Source: an uncultured Tolumonas sp.
GTDB taxonomy: Bacteria > Pseudomonadota > Gammaproteobacteria > Enterobacterales > Aeromonadaceae
DNA length: 64,000 bases
NCBI RefSeq assembly: GCF_963678185.1
Contig: NZ_OY782757.1
Location: 434,001-498,000, forward strand
Direction of reading: 5' to 3'
Shown: one piece after another, positions 1-9,295 of the stretch
How positions within the stretch are numbered: the first letter of the stretch is position 1
How the letters are laid out: every line of letters starts with the position of its first letter
Notes under the pieces: model-generated
Told to the model about the DNA's origin: nothing
Seen by the model: only the letters and a program-made list of their open reading frames with translations
Databases searched by the model: none
Translations under genes and position numbers: made by a program

Positions 1-238
1 AGAACCGAGCGCATGCACTCGAATAAGCCATAATTTCTGGACCCGCCTTGTTATTTTCATTCATATGCTGAGGCCATTTTTAGAAACAGACGCTTAAATG
101 TTGGAGAATATTTAAAACAGCCATTTAGGTTAAGCTACCGAAAAACATGGGCTATTTTTCGCGGCAGTGGGCCGCAAGTGCGTTACAAAATGCATGGTTA
201 TCACTTCAGCTAAGCTGGTAAATAGCGATGCATAGTAA
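1..238. other. no recognisable gene at left edge
   Basis: No frame gives a convincing start, ribosome binding site or family motif here. The stretch may hold the end of a gene cut by the window boundary, but I cannot support one. Confidence 0.4.
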
Positions 239-787
239 TTAGTGGGTGCGGTTATTCATTTCTGCCAGCAATTCATGCGTCGTGATGACGACGACAGAGT
301 CTCTTGGCGTGATGAGATTAGCCCAGCTCCAGTTATGGTGCTCAATAATTGATTTTGCATCCAAATGTGGGCGATCGGCGGTTGTATGGGCATCCGCAAT
401 CGCAACGACATTAAAGTTATGGCTCACGGCGGAACGCAAGGTGGTGTCGACACAAAAATCGGTCGCACATCCAGTGATAATGATGCGTTCGGGTACCAAT
501 GCTGCCAGCACTTGGTTTAATACTGTCTCATAAAAAGAGTCACAGATGGTTTTCTCAACAACGATATCAATGGGCTGTTTCTCTAATTCATCGAGGATGC
601 TCCATCCTTCAGTATGCGGTGTTAAACCTTCTTCATCTTGGCCATTGTGTTGAATGAAGACAACTTTCCCCGCGTTATTCCGAATCGCTGTTGAGAGTTG
701 ATTTATATTCGAGATAACGGTGCGGCTGTTATAGCGCGGCGTCTGGAACAGTGCTTTTTGCATATCAATAACGAGCAATACATCCAC
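239..787 (-). CDS. isochorismatase-family cysteine hydrolase
   Basis: A small alpha/beta hydrolase of the isochorismatase/nicotinamidase superfamily, which cleaves amides or enol ethers through a Cys nucleophile. The triad is visible: Asp8 in VIDMQ, Lys79 in VEKTICDSF and Cys112 in GCATDFCVDT, with the family's cis-peptide before the Cys. About 182 residues is the normal length for the single-domain branch. The open frame extends to a TTG at 796, but that codon touches the AAGGGG ribosome site. The GTG at 787 sits about 8 bases downstream of it and is the better start. The substrate cannot be told from sequence. It lies on the same strand as the next two genes but with its own gap, so operon membership is uncertain. 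Confidence 0.85.
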   Translation of the reverse strand: MDVLLVIDMQKALFQTPRYNSRTVISNINQLSTAIRNNAGKVVFIQHNGQDEEGLTPHTEGWSILDELEKQPIDIVVEKTICDSFYETVLNQVLAALVPERIIITGCATDFCVDTTLRSAVSHNFNVVAIADAHTTADRPHLDAKSIIEHHNWSWANLITPRDSVVVITTHELLAEMNNRTH

Positions 788-846
788 AACGGTCAACCCC
801 TTAATGAATAAAAACAGTTCAGAATACGCAATTTATATTATGTAAT

Positions 847-1311
847 TCAAACAAATGAGCGGGAGAGGGTTGCCGGATTACCGATGTAGGTACCTGGCGT
901 GGTGATATCTTTCGTTACCACGGCGCCAGCGCCAATAACAGCGCCAGAACAGATCTTGACCGGCAAAATAGTCACATTAGAGCCGATGGTGACATGATCT
1001 GCGATGCTCGTTTTTCCCCAAGATTGCGGATCAGGATTGGGAACACCGGTTTTGAATAAATCATTGGCAAACATAACGCCATGTCCGATGAAGCAATCAT
1101 CGCCAATAGTGACAAATTCGCAGATAAAAGTATGCGATTGCACTTTGGTTCGTTTACCAATAACGACGTTTTTCTGGATTTCAACAAAGGGGCCAATAAA
1201 GGCATCATCACCAATCTGGCTGCCATATAAATTCACCGGCTCAATAATGGTGACATTACGACCAAACTGCATATTGTGAATACCGGATTGACGTACTATG
1301 GGTTCAGCCAT
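847..1311 (-). CDS. hexapeptide-repeat acyltransferase
   Basis: A left-handed beta-helix transferase of 154 residues built almost wholly from [LIV]-G-x4 hexapeptide repeats, such as IGDDAFIGPFVEIQ, IGKRTKV, IGDDCFIGHGV and IGSNVTI. The loop with HGVMFANDLF resembles sugar O- or N-acetyltransferases of the WbbJ/FdtC type that use acetyl-CoA as trimers. There is no N-terminal catalytic extension, so this is a minimal member. The acceptor is unknown. No polysaccharide cluster surrounds it; the neighbour at 1362 is a NUDIX hydrolase on the same strand, 50 bases upstream, so the two may be co-transcribed. Confidence 0.85.
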   Translation of the reverse strand: MAEPIVRQSGIHNMQFGRNVTIIEPVNLYGSQIGDDAFIGPFVEIQKNVVIGKRTKVQSHTFICEFVTIGDDCFIGHGVMFANDLFKTGVPNPDPQSWGKTSIADHVTIGSNVTILPVKICSGAVIGAGAVVTKDITTPGTYIGNPATLSRSFV

Positions 1312-1361
1312 TTTATGACTCCGTTGTTGTGTTCCGTTTCTTATATTCAGAATAGTTATTT

Positions 1362-2099
1362 TTAAGCTTGAGCAAAGAAGGTTTCCTGTTTTTTATGTGG
1401 CCCTTCATTACCAGCCAATTGCATCAGTGCTAACCCCGATGATTGAGCTAGTGACGCAACCATCTGCCGATTGAAGAGGGCATTTTTTTCATCATGAATG
1501 TATTCGGCAATTGAAACCCACTTTGCATCTGCGATCTCATCTGTATCCTGAATACAAATCTGTTCAGATAGCGGCGTTAACCGACATACAAAATACAGGT
1601 TGGACTTTCCAAACTGGAATGGATGTTTAGTGGTAAAACCGACGATTGATTCAAACGTTGCTGCAATCCCCGTTTCTTCCAATACTTCTCGGACTATCGC
1701 TGACTCAATGCGCTCACCCAATTCAATATGGCCGCCGGGTAATTTATAACCTTTCATTCCGTGTTCTTTGATCACTAAGATCTGCCGGTGTTGATTACAC
1801 ACGATCGCACCAGCGCCCAAAGTATGTGTCGGAATAAAAGGAACAAATGTGGTGGAAGGCGCTTTACGGATCAGGGTTAATTCTGATTCCAAGCAGTTAT
1901 GAAAAACAAAACCCAGATCAGTGGCGGGTTTGACCAAATGTGATTTTTCAATTGGTAGCGTCAACCAGATCAGATTTTTATTTTCAGTGACCGCAAAGTG
2001 CGTGAGTTCTGATAGGTGTTTCTGAAATTCATCCGCACAGTCAGGAATAGAAAGCGGATCGACAATCACACCATTAAATTTATCTAACTCAAATTTCAC
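1362..2099 (-). CDS. NUDIX hydrolase with pre-NUDIX N-terminal domain
   Basis: Hydrolyses a nucleoside diphosphate linked to another moiety. The Nudix box GX5EX7REUXEEXGU is perfect at residues 123-145 (G123, E129, R137-E138, E141-E142, G144). Residues 1-85 form an extra N-terminal domain resembling the 'pre-NUDIX' domain of NUDT6-like proteins. The catalytic domain follows from about 95 to 230. The start is GTG at 2099, with AAGGA well placed upstream. The substrate cannot be predicted. The two-domain architecture is less common in bacteria than the bare domain. Confidence 0.88.
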   Translation of the reverse strand: MKFELDKFNGVIVDPLSIPDCADEFQKHLSELTHFAVTENKNLIWLTLPIEKSHLVKPATDLGFVFHNCLESELTLIRKAPSTTFVPFIPTHTLGAGAIVCNQHRQILVIKEHGMKGYKLPGGHIELGERIESAIVREVLEETGIAATFESIVGFTTKHPFQFGKSNLYFVCRLTPLSEQICIQDTDEIADAKWVSIAEYIHDEKNALFNRQMVASLAQSSGLALMQLAGNEGPHKKQETFFAQA

Positions 2100-2651
2100 G
2101 GCAGGGTCCTTCTGAGTGTTGAAAGCAAAATGATGAGGTGTAGGTAGTTATTCTCGTATTCCTGGCATGCGTTGTTGGTATTATTTCACTCCAATTAGCG
2201 ACACAAAAAGGAAGATGTTGAATATCCATATCACGAACTCCATCAGTTGATTTCAATGCTAAGCAGTCGATGAATCAGTGCTAGTGCGTCAAAAAAGACA
2301 GCAATTTGCATGGCGCACCAAGCCATTAGGCAGCATAAGAAGTGGCTTTGATAGTCATTCAAACCTCTCTTTTTCGTTATTGAAGTCTGAAATGATGTTC
2401 AATCATTGTAACTCAAGCAGCAAAGACATTTTAAGTTCAGCGCCATCCTCTTTATCCATGAGAAATTTAAACAATAAAACAGTTTTTCTGTGATTGTTCC
2501 ATTTTTAGAGATAGTCAATTCAGAAATACGTGGTTTATCTGCATGTACTGACGACGTATTCTTGCTCCAACGAAACGTGATGCGTTTCACAAAACAAAAA
2601 GAAACTTGGCTGATGCCGGTTTATAAAATGACTATCTGTGGAGTAAAAAAC
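2100..2651. other. intergenic region, no gene supported
   Basis: 552 bases between the divergent NUDIX and CusF-like genes. Short open frames (for example 2278-2493) have no ribosome site or recognisable product. The upstream promoter of the small periplasmic protein should lie in the last 100 bases. No tRNA-like fold was seen. Confidence 0.5.
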
Positions 2652-2960
2652 ATGAAAAATACATTCGCTCGTTTTGCTGCTGTTGCTGCGTTATCACTGG
2701 TTGCATTGTCTTCTCAGGCTGCTGTTGACACCTATAAAGCCCATGGTTCTGTTGTTGCTGTTAATGCAGCAAGTCAGACAGTGACCGTTAAACAAGATGC
2801 TGTATCTGAATTAGGTTGGCCAGCACGTACCATCACTTACAAAGCTGACGGTAGCAACATTCTGAAAGGTGTGACTGCGGGTCAGACTGTTGATGTGCAA
2901 TTCACCTCAACAAACGCATTTAATGCTGACGCTCACTTTGTAACACCTGTATCTCAATAA
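2652..2960 (+). CDS. CusF-like small periplasmic protein, metal ligands replaced
   Basis: A 102-residue exported protein. The signal peptide covers residues 1-26 (basic start, hydrophobic core, cut near SSQA-AVD). The rest is one small beta-barrel with the outline of the CusF/copper-binding family: GSVVAVNAASQTVTVKQDAV, a conserved Trp-Pro-Ala, then a TAGQTVDVQF strand. In CusF the silver/copper site uses one His, two Met and the Trp. Here the Met-containing PAMTM stretch reads PARTI and the His position appears to be Gln, so only the Trp remains. Metal binding is therefore doubtful. The ATG at 2652 follows GTGGAG and begins the signal peptide, so longer upstream starts are rejected. A strong terminator follows, making it monocistronic. 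Confidence 0.75.
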   Translation: MKNTFARFAAVAALSLVALSSQAAVDTYKAHGSVVAVNAASQTVTVKQDAVSELGWPARTITYKADGSNILKGVTAGQTVDVQFTSTNAFNADAHFVTPVSQ

Positions 2961-2976
2961 TTACGCAAACTGATCC

Positions 2977-3009
2977 AAGGGGTTATGTCGTTTGACATAG
3001 CCCCTTTTG
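2977..3009 (+). terminator. intrinsic terminator after CusF-like gene
   Basis: A 13-bp stem (AAGGGGTTATGTC with GACATAGCCCCTT, one G-T pair) around a four-base loop, followed by TTTT. It starts 17 bases after the stop codon. Confidence 0.85.
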
Positions 3010-3131
3010 CTTTATTGGAGCCCGAGCATTTAGGGTGTTGTTCAGCCAACCAGAAACATGGCGATTTTCTGGGTCATGGTTTGTCCAGTGAACCTTGCCG
3101 CGTGAATGAGTTTGAATTTGTTAGATTTACC

Positions 3132-3872
3132 TTATGCTAAGGATTTGATAGCCAGGCATGTTGTTAAAATGCCTGAAACAAGGATCAGATAAAGCGAAAG
3201 TTTTTTAAATGCCTGTTCGTTCACTCGATGGATAGATTTAGCACCTAAGAATGCGCCAATAATCAAACTTGGCAGCAACCAAGTTAGATGTGATTTTACA
3301 TCAGCATTGAGTAGGCCCGCAGAATAGAAACCAGCAATGGTGAATGCATTCAATATCACACCCATCGCAGTACCGTTGGCGCGGAATACTTCTTTTGATA
3401 CACCTTGGTTTGAAAGGAATAACACGACTGGCGGGCCACTCATAGAAATGCTGCCATTCAGGAGGCCGCTGATGAAACCAACCGGAAAATAAGCCAATCG
3501 TTCATGTTTAACAGGAAAGGATTTATTACCGATGAGTAACAGTGCAAAAACAGCAATGACTACACCGGATGCCAGTTTTAGATAATCGGGATCAACGAAC
3601 ATGAGTAGATAAGTGCCAATAGGTGCTGCTATCAAACTGGCTGCAATTAATAACCATACTCGAGTCAGTTGCACATCTCGCCAAGTCTGAGCCATAAGCA
3701 TGACATTGATGATCCCGCTCATGATAACCACCAAAGGAACGGCTTCTTGCAATGGTACCAATTTAGAGAGTAATGGCATTGAAATCAGGGCGAACCCGAA
3801 GCTGGTAAGACCCTGAGTAAAGCCAGCAAAAAGAATAACAATAATAGAGAGAAGAATAAGCATATAGTTCAC
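3132..3872 (-). CDS. TauE/SafE-family sulfite/anion permease
   Basis: A 246-residue integral inner-membrane protein with eight hydrophobic segments in two inverted halves, typical of TauE/SafE (formerly DUF81) transporters linked to export of sulfite, sulfoacetate or similar anions. Family signatures include GFTQGLTSFGFALISMPLL near the N-terminus and GFISGLLNGSISMSGPPVVL in the second half. The substrate is unknown. The frame begins with GTG at 3872; an ATG three codons in is an alternative, and neither has a clear ribosome site. A cupin gene lies upstream on the same strand, about 80 bases away, so the pair may be co-expressed. Confidence 0.85.
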   Translation of the reverse strand: MNYMLILLSIIVILFAGFTQGLTSFGFALISMPLLSKLVPLQEAVPLVVIMSGIINVMLMAQTWRDVQLTRVWLLIAASLIAAPIGTYLLMFVDPDYLKLASGVVIAVFALLLIGNKSFPVKHERLAYFPVGFISGLLNGSISMSGPPVVLFLSNQGVSKEVFRANGTAMGVILNAFTIAGFYSAGLLNADVKSHLTWLLPSLIIGAFLGAKSIHRVNEQAFKKLSLYLILVSGILTTCLAIKSLA

Positions 3873-3953
3873 AGATGTTTTTGGGTAAATCTAATTTTTA
3901 GTTAAACGGCGGCACGTAGCGCCGTCCAGCGAAGCGATCGGGTTTAAATTAGT

Positions 3954-4280
3954 TTAGGTATTCTTTTCTTTTAGTTCGAATACATGAACAGCCAGCCAAA
4001 CAGCCCCATCAGAAGAGCTTAAGACAGAATGCGGTAAACCAGATGGCAGAAAAACATGATCGCCTGAACAAAGTTCAACCCGCTCACCTGCAATGTTCAT
4101 CACAACCTGACCTTTCAAAAGAATGACCCACTCATCTTGTTCTTGCAGATAATCACAGGGGATTAAACTAGCCGAACTGATAATACGCTCAATATGCACA
4201 TTTTTGTGCCTTAATATTGTCGAAAAAAGTTCACCAATCTGCGGTGGTTGGCTATCTGTGAATACATTTTTAACCTGCAT
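3954..4280 (-). CDS. small cupin-domain protein
   Basis: A 108-residue single cupin. The core reads QEQDEWVILLKGQVVMNI, then GERVELCSGDHVFLPSGLPH, matching cupin motif 2 (G-D-x3-P-x2-x2-H). Motif 1 normally supplies two His and a Glu; here it has Glu/Asp but no His pair, so the metal site would be atypical. Such proteins range from sugar isomerases to sensors, and no role can be assigned. It sits upstream of the TauE-like permease on the same strand. Confidence 0.75.
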   Translation of the reverse strand: MQVKNVFTDSQPPQIGELFSTILRHKNVHIERIISSASLIPCDYLQEQDEWVILLKGQVVMNIAGERVELCSGDHVFLPSGLPHSVLSSSDGAVWLAVHVFELKEKNT

Positions 4281-4320
4281 ATGTACCTCATTGGCAGTGG
4301 TAATATGACAAGTTTAGTTG

Positions 4321-4674
4321 TTATCCCGATGTCCCATGAAAGCGAGACCAGACCATTAACAAGACAAATGCCGCGACAGCCCAGCTCAGAGCTGCTATCA
4401 GGAGTGTGTTGGCAATGTTAAATCGGATACAGAAGAAATAAACACTCACTAAATAAACGGCATAAGGAATTAGGGACCATAAGCCAAATAGGGCAGTTGT
4501 GCGCAGAGCTGTTACTGAGCGTTCAGACCCCACAATATAATGAGCAATAATGGCAAAAGTAGGGAACAAAGGGACTAAGCCCGCAATGTAAAAGCTCTTG
4601 GATTTGGAGAGTATGGCAATCAGGACAACAGCGAATGCGCCAACCAAAGATTTCAAAAACAAAGAAAACATCAT
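4321..4674 (-). CDS. glpM: GlpM family membrane protein
   Basis: A 117-residue, four-helix inner-membrane protein matching GlpM. Diagnostic stretches are KSKSFYIAGLVPLFPTFAII, then AHYIVGSERS, and LWSLIPYAVYLVSVYF. GlpM was first linked to alginate and glycerol metabolism in Pseudomonas; its biochemical role is not established. Two adjacent Met codons (4674 and 4671) compete as start. It has no linked glycerol genes here, which is the usual scattered context. Confidence 0.85.
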   Translation of the reverse strand: MMFSLFLKSLVGAFAVVLIAILSKSKSFYIAGLVPLFPTFAIIAHYIVGSERSVTALRTTALFGLWSLIPYAVYLVSVYFFCIRFNIANTLLIAALSWAVAAFVLLMVWSRFHGTSG

Positions 4675-4856
4675 AAAACTCTGAGGGATAGCTCGACGGC
4701 TTACTTTGCCATCGGGCGGTGGCTTTTACCACAAGATTGAAACTAGTACATTCGCCCTGAATAGTGCAAGTCCACTCAGCTTAACTAGTGTGGATATTCG
4801 GGAGGATATATGGACGATGATTTGTTTGCGAAGTCTTATGTATGGTTTTCCTTGTG

Positions 4857-6365
4857 TCAGATAACACAAGCTTTGTTGCGTCCATTGAGTTTTGCGTCAT
4901 ATAACGCTTTATCTGCAAAACGGAGTAGTAGTTGTATATTATTTTGCTGTTCATTCAGAGAGGTGACTCCAATCGAAACGGTATAACGGATAGGCATATC
5001 ATGTTCTGGAAAGAAAACAGCATTAGCAATTGCTCCTCGCAAGCGTTCTGCTACTTGGAAAGCGGGTTGAGTTGCTGTTTGCGGTAACACGACTGCAAAT
5101 TCCTCACCACCGATCCGGCCTATAATATCTATTTCTCGCAGTGTGTTGCGACAAATGTCACTTAGCGACTGAATAACCAAATCCCCTATATGGTGACCGT
5201 AATTGTCATTAATTTTTTTAAAATGGTCGATATCCAGCATGAGTATTGACAGTTCTCCGCCATACCGTTGTGATCGCAATAATTCATGTTCTGCTAATTG
5301 CATGAAATGTCGCCGATTGGCTAATCCGGTGAGTGGATCGGTTTGAGCTAAGCGTTTCAGTTCTTTTTCGACTTTTTTACGTTCAGTGATGTCTTGAATA
5401 ACACCAAATAAAATACGGTGCTCTCGATCAAAGGTTGCTTGGGAGTAAATATCTTTGATTTCATGGGTGTCCGCTGTACGAATTTGGTATTCAAGTTCAT
5501 AAGGAATATCATGTAAAAGAAGATTATTCAGACTAGCATCCAATTTAGGGCGATATTCAGACAGGGCCATCCCTTGGATAGCCGCCAGATCAAACTTATC
5601 GCTATCAAGACCATAGATCTTTGTTGCACCTAGTGACGCGAATATAACTTGTGCATCCAAATGCAGCTCCCAGTTTCCTGTTTTGGATGCTAATTCGGCC
5701 CTGTTTAGACGAGCTTCATTTAACCGGGTAACTTCATCGATCTGTCTCCGAACGACAAGCTCTTCATTACTAATTTCGGGGGATACTAAAAAAAACCGAA
5801 GGCTAGGTTTAATGGCATTCAAGCAATCATCGGCATTGCCACCATGGATCACCGCTTGTCGATAGCCGACATAATACAGTGACCAGATCCCAATACAGCG
5901 GGCAAAGATGTCATCCAGACCTTCCTCTGCCATCCAGTCGGCTACTGGCTTTACTAATTGACTGACTTGTTCGACGACTCGGCACTCGTGTTCTTTAGAC
6001 CACATCCAGCCAAATGCAGCGCCAACAGAACGGATCGGTAAATACTGAATATCCAGGCTATAGAGTTGTTTCAAATAAGAGCAAATGCGATCAAAGAGTG
6101 TTGTTCCGCTGACCTGTGAATAGAGTCTTGGCAATTCAGCGATCTGTTCGGTATTCAATGCGATGATGACTTCAGCGAGTATATCCGCTTTACTCAGATC
6201 AAGCCGATACACCTGAACAGGTTGCTTGCCAACAGCGCGAGCAATATCACGCATACCCACAGCTTCATAACCATATGTCATGAAGAGTGTTTTAGCCGCA
6301 TCCAATACCTGCTCTCTTAACGAGTCTGCTTTTTTTGTTAACACAGTGGCTTCATCCAAATACAC
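4857..6365 (-). CDS. TetR-like / PAS / GGDEF diguanylate cyclase fusion
   Basis: A 502-residue protein joining three modules. Residues 15-65 form a TetR-type helix-turn-helix (VLDAAKTLFMTYGYEAVGM, then DIARAVG), followed to about 195 by a TetR-like helical ligand domain. Residues 215-330 form a PAS domain ending in GVIQDITERK. Residues 335-502 form a GGDEF domain with the active site GGEEF at 419-423 and an intact inhibitory site RxxD at 410-413, five residues upstream. It should make cyclic-di-GMP with product inhibition. A DNA-binding head on a cyclase is unusual: it may be a ligand-sensing or DNA-localised cyclase. The start is GTG at 6365. No ATG exists before the HTH, so the exact start is uncertain. 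Confidence 0.88.
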   Translation of the reverse strand: MYLDEATVLTKKADSLREQVLDAAKTLFMTYGYEAVGMRDIARAVGKQPVQVYRLDLSKADILAEVIIALNTEQIAELPRLYSQVSGTTLFDRICSYLKQLYSLDIQYLPIRSVGAAFGWMWSKEHECRVVEQVSQLVKPVADWMAEEGLDDIFARCIGIWSLYYVGYRQAVIHGGNADDCLNAIKPSLRFFLVSPEISNEELVVRRQIDEVTRLNEARLNRAELASKTGNWELHLDAQVIFASLGATKIYGLDSDKFDLAAIQGMALSEYRPKLDASLNNLLLHDIPYELEYQIRTADTHEIKDIYSQATFDREHRILFGVIQDITERKKVEKELKRLAQTDPLTGLANRRHFMQLAEHELLRSQRYGGELSILMLDIDHFKKINDNYGHHIGDLVIQSLSDICRNTLREIDIIGRIGGEEFAVVLPQTATQPAFQVAERLRGAIANAVFFPEHDMPIRYTVSIGVTSLNEQQNNIQLLLRFADKALYDAKLNGRNKACVI

Positions 6366-6604
6366 TTAATCAGAATGTAAACGTGTTAACGTTAGGCGTC
6401 AAATGTCAGTTTTAATATTGCAGAGAAACTCTGCTGTAAAGGGTGTTAATGCGATGGATGAATGTGGCTGTTTTGGGGGGCGGCCAGGTATTACTTACCG
6501 GAAATAAAACACCAAAAAGCAACCTTCGTGGGATGAATTGTCTTCAGAGTTTTTTCTGCTTACAAAGATGGTCTGTCACTTAAATCTCTATTTTTCACTT
6601 TCGT

Positions 6605-6630
6605 AGAAAGGCTACGAATGCAGCCTTTCT
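6605..6630 (-). terminator. intrinsic terminator after pyruvate formate-lyase
   Basis: A perfect 9-bp stem (AGAAAGGCT with AGCCTTTCT) with an 8-base loop, 18 bases past the pfl stop. The downstream side on the minus strand is A/T rich without a clean U-run. Confidence 0.65.
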
Positions 6631-6647
6631 AATGATGTATTAACGCA

Positions 6648-8930
6648 TTAAATTGAATTCGTAAATGTTCGGGTAATAACGTCTTGCTGTTGTTCACGAG
6701 TCAGTGAATTGAAGCGAACGGCATAACCAGAGACTCGGATTGTTAGCTGAGGATATTTCTCTGGATGATCAACTGCATCTAACAACATCTCTCTATTCAA
6801 CACGTTGACGTTAAGATGCTGCCCACCCTCAATACTCTCTTCATGATGGAAATATCCATCCATCAATGCAGCAAGATTAATTTTTTGAGCATCAACCTCT
6901 TTGCCGAGGGCATTAGGCACGATGGAGAATGTGTAAGAGATACCATCTTTGGCATAAGCAAACGGCAATTTAGCCACTGAGGTTAACGAGGCCACGGCTC
7001 CTTTTGTGTCACGGCCATGCACGGGATTTGCCCCTGGGCCAAACGGTGCACCAGCACGACGACCATCCGGTGTATTACCGGTTTTTTTGCCATATACCAC
7101 ATTCGATGTAATCGTCAAAACCGATTGAGTTGGCACCGCTTTGCGATAGGTCGTTAATTTTTGAATTTTTTGCATAAATTTAGAGACTAAATCGCAGGCA
7201 ATATCATCAACCCGAGGATCATTATTGCCAAATTGAGGGTATTCACCTTCCACCTGAAAATCGACGATGAGATCATTTTCATCGCGGATCGGTTTAACTT
7301 TCGCAAATTTAATGGCCGACAATGAATCGGCTACCACCGATAAGCCAGCGATACCGCAAGCCATGGTTCGAAAGACATCCCGATCCATCAAGGCCATCAG
7401 TGATGCTTCATAACTGTATCGATCATGCGAATAATGAATAATATTTAAGGCGGTTAAATATTGCTTCGCAAGCCAATCCATCAACATGTCAAAACGCGGC
7501 ATGACGTCGTCAAAACTTAAATATTCCGAGGTCACTTTAGGAATGTCAGGGCCGATTTGTACCTTTAGTTTTTCATCAAATCCGCCGTTGATGGCATACA
7601 GTAATCCTTTGGCTAAATTGGCTCTGGCGCCAAAAAACTGCATGTGTTTACCGACAATTTGTGGGCTCACACAACATGCAATTGCATAGTCATCATTATT
7701 AAAATCAGAACGCATCAAATCGTCATTTTCATATTGGATTGACGAGGTATCAATGGAGACTTTAGCTGCAAATAATTTGAAGGGGGCTGGCAATTGTTCT
7801 GACCAGAGAATGGTTAAATTTGGCTCTGGAGCAGCCCCCATATTGTATAGCGATTGCAAATAACGGAAGGTTGTCTTAGTTACTAACGTGCGGCCATCAG
7901 TGCCCATTCCTGCCATGGATTCAGTAGCCCAAATCGGGTCGCCGGAGAACAGTGAGTCATATTCAGGCGTTCTCAGGAAACGAACCATGCGTAGTTTCAT
8001 GATGAAATGGTCGACCAGTTCCTGCGCTTGCACCTCAGTGATCACGCCGTTTTTCAAATCACGATCAATAAAGACATCAAGGAAGGTCGAGGTGCGACCC
8101 AACGACATGGCAGCACCATTTTGTGATTTTACAGCAGCCAGATAACCAAAATAGGTGAACTGAATGGCTTGTTGAGCATTGGTTGCCGGTGATGACATAT
8201 CAACGCCATAAACCAGCCCCATGCGGCGAATGTCTTCTAAGGCATGAAGTTGATCGGCCAACTCTTCGCGTAATCGCAGCGACTCTTCGACACTCGTGCC
8301 TGCTTCTAATTCAGCTTGGGTTGAATCATATTGTTTTTTCTTATCTTTGATCAGTATATCAATGCCATAGAGTGCAATTCGGCGATAGTCACCGATGATC
8401 CGCCCACGACCATATGCATCGGGTAATCCGGTGATGATGCCCGATTTACGGCAGGCCATAATTTCGGGGGTATATAATTCAAAGCAAGCTTGATTGTGTG
8501 TTTTACGGTATTCGGTAAAAGTTTTTTCTACACCGGGATCCAGTTCACGCCCATAGACTTCGCATGATGTCTTGACCATCCGAATGCCGCCATTGGCAAT
8601 AATGCCTCGTTTCAGTGGGGCATCGGTTTGGAGACCCACTATTTTTTCTAATGTTTGATCAATATAACCAGCGCCATGCGAGGTGATGGTGGATGGCAGG
8701 TCGGTATCAAAATCAATCGGCGCATGTGTCCGGTTTTCTTCTTGAATACCGAGCAGAACCTTATCCCAGAGTGTCAGTGTTGATGCTGATGGCCCAGCTA
8801 AAAAAGACTCATCACCGGTATAAGGTGTGTAGTTTTTTTGAATAAATTCTCGTACATCGACTTCAGATTGCCATGTCCCTTCAGCAAAGCCTTGCCATGC
8901 GTTGTTTGAGACTTCATAGGTGGTTTTCAT
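6648..8930 (-). CDS. pflB: formate C-acetyltransferase (pyruvate formate-lyase)
   Basis: A glycyl-radical enzyme that converts pyruvate and CoA to acetyl-CoA and formate in the anaerobic cytoplasm. It has 760 residues, the same as E. coli PflB. The catalytic Cys pair is in [11 protein letters not shown] (about 418-420). The radical Gly735 is in RVSGYAVRF near the C-terminus. No activase gene (pflA) and no focA lie nearby, so activation must come from elsewhere. The start ATG follows GGAG. Two copies of the operator shared with acuR and acuI lie upstream (8969-8985, 9098-9114), suggesting control by AcuR. A 2-ketobutyrate formate-lyase (TdcE-like) role is possible, since TdcE is close in sequence. 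Confidence 0.93.
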   Translation of the reverse strand: MKTTYEVSNNAWQGFAEGTWQSEVDVREFIQKNYTPYTGDESFLAGPSASTLTLWDKVLLGIQEENRTHAPIDFDTDLPSTITSHGAGYIDQTLEKIVGLQTDAPLKRGIIANGGIRMVKTSCEVYGRELDPGVEKTFTEYRKTHNQACFELYTPEIMACRKSGIITGLPDAYGRGRIIGDYRRIALYGIDILIKDKKKQYDSTQAELEAGTSVEESLRLREELADQLHALEDIRRMGLVYGVDMSSPATNAQQAIQFTYFGYLAAVKSQNGAAMSLGRTSTFLDVFIDRDLKNGVITEVQAQELVDHFIMKLRMVRFLRTPEYDSLFSGDPIWATESMAGMGTDGRTLVTKTTFRYLQSLYNMGAAPEPNLTILWSEQLPAPFKLFAAKVSIDTSSIQYENDDLMRSDFNNDDYAIACCVSPQIVGKHMQFFGARANLAKGLLYAINGGFDEKLKVQIGPDIPKVTSEYLSFDDVMPRFDMLMDWLAKQYLTALNIIHYSHDRYSYEASLMALMDRDVFRTMACGIAGLSVVADSLSAIKFAKVKPIRDENDLIVDFQVEGEYPQFGNNDPRVDDIACDLVSKFMQKIQKLTTYRKAVPTQSVLTITSNVVYGKKTGNTPDGRRAGAPFGPGANPVHGRDTKGAVASLTSVAKLPFAYAKDGISYTFSIVPNALGKEVDAQKINLAALMDGYFHHEESIEGGQHLNVNVLNREMLLDAVDHPEKYPQLTIRVSGYAVRFNSLTREQQQDVITRTFTNSI

Positions 8931-8968
8931 GAAATAACTCCATCGTATATGAACGTAAATTGCGAAAT

Positions 8969-8985
8969 ATAGACCGACCGTCTAT
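8969..8985. promoter_or_regulatory. AcuR-type operator upstream of pfl (proximal)
   Basis: ATAGAC-CGACC-GTCTAT, 39 bp before the pfl start codon. The arms form a perfect 6-bp inverted repeat around a 5-bp centre. It matches three other copies in this locus, so it is the likely binding site of the TetR-family protein encoded at 9296. Confidence 0.8.
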
Positions 8986-9097
8986 TAATTGATAAAAAAT
9001 TTTCCCATTCTCAATTTGGCCAAATGTCTACTCATATGAATCACAATTTCATCGTCACGATGGGATGTGGAAAGACTGGCTAATGGAAATGGCATTT

Positions 9098-9114
9098 ATA
9101 GACTGATCGTCTAT
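9098..9114. promoter_or_regulatory. AcuR-type operator in the pfl-acuR intergenic region (distal)
   Basis: ATAGAC-TGATC-GTCTAT, a perfect match to the arms of the proximal pfl site. It lies in the middle of the 365-base divergent region, which otherwise holds no gene. Confidence 0.8.
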
Positions 9115-9269
9115 ATAATTGCGACACAGTAGAGAGATTTAACCTTACAGTCAATAGGACTTTAGTTTTTTGATGGACTCATCCCACATCAGTCGCACTA
9201 AAAATTTTGCAAAATTCACATTTGTTTTGTATCAAAAAGCCGCCGAATTGATAAGATAGCGAGAGAGAT

Positions 9270-9286
9270 ATAGACGATTAGTCGGA
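9270..9286. promoter_or_regulatory. AcuR-type operator overlapping the acuR leader
   Basis: ATAGAC-GATTA-GTCGGA. The left arm is perfect and the right arm is partly degenerate (GTC kept). It ends 9 bases before the acuR start, fitting autorepression. It is weaker than the other three copies. Confidence 0.65.
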
Positions 9287-9295
9287 AATTAAGTC

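Noticed and set aside
2278-2493. 71-codon plus-strand frame
   Set aside because: No ribosome site or recognisable product; low-complexity Ser-rich translation.
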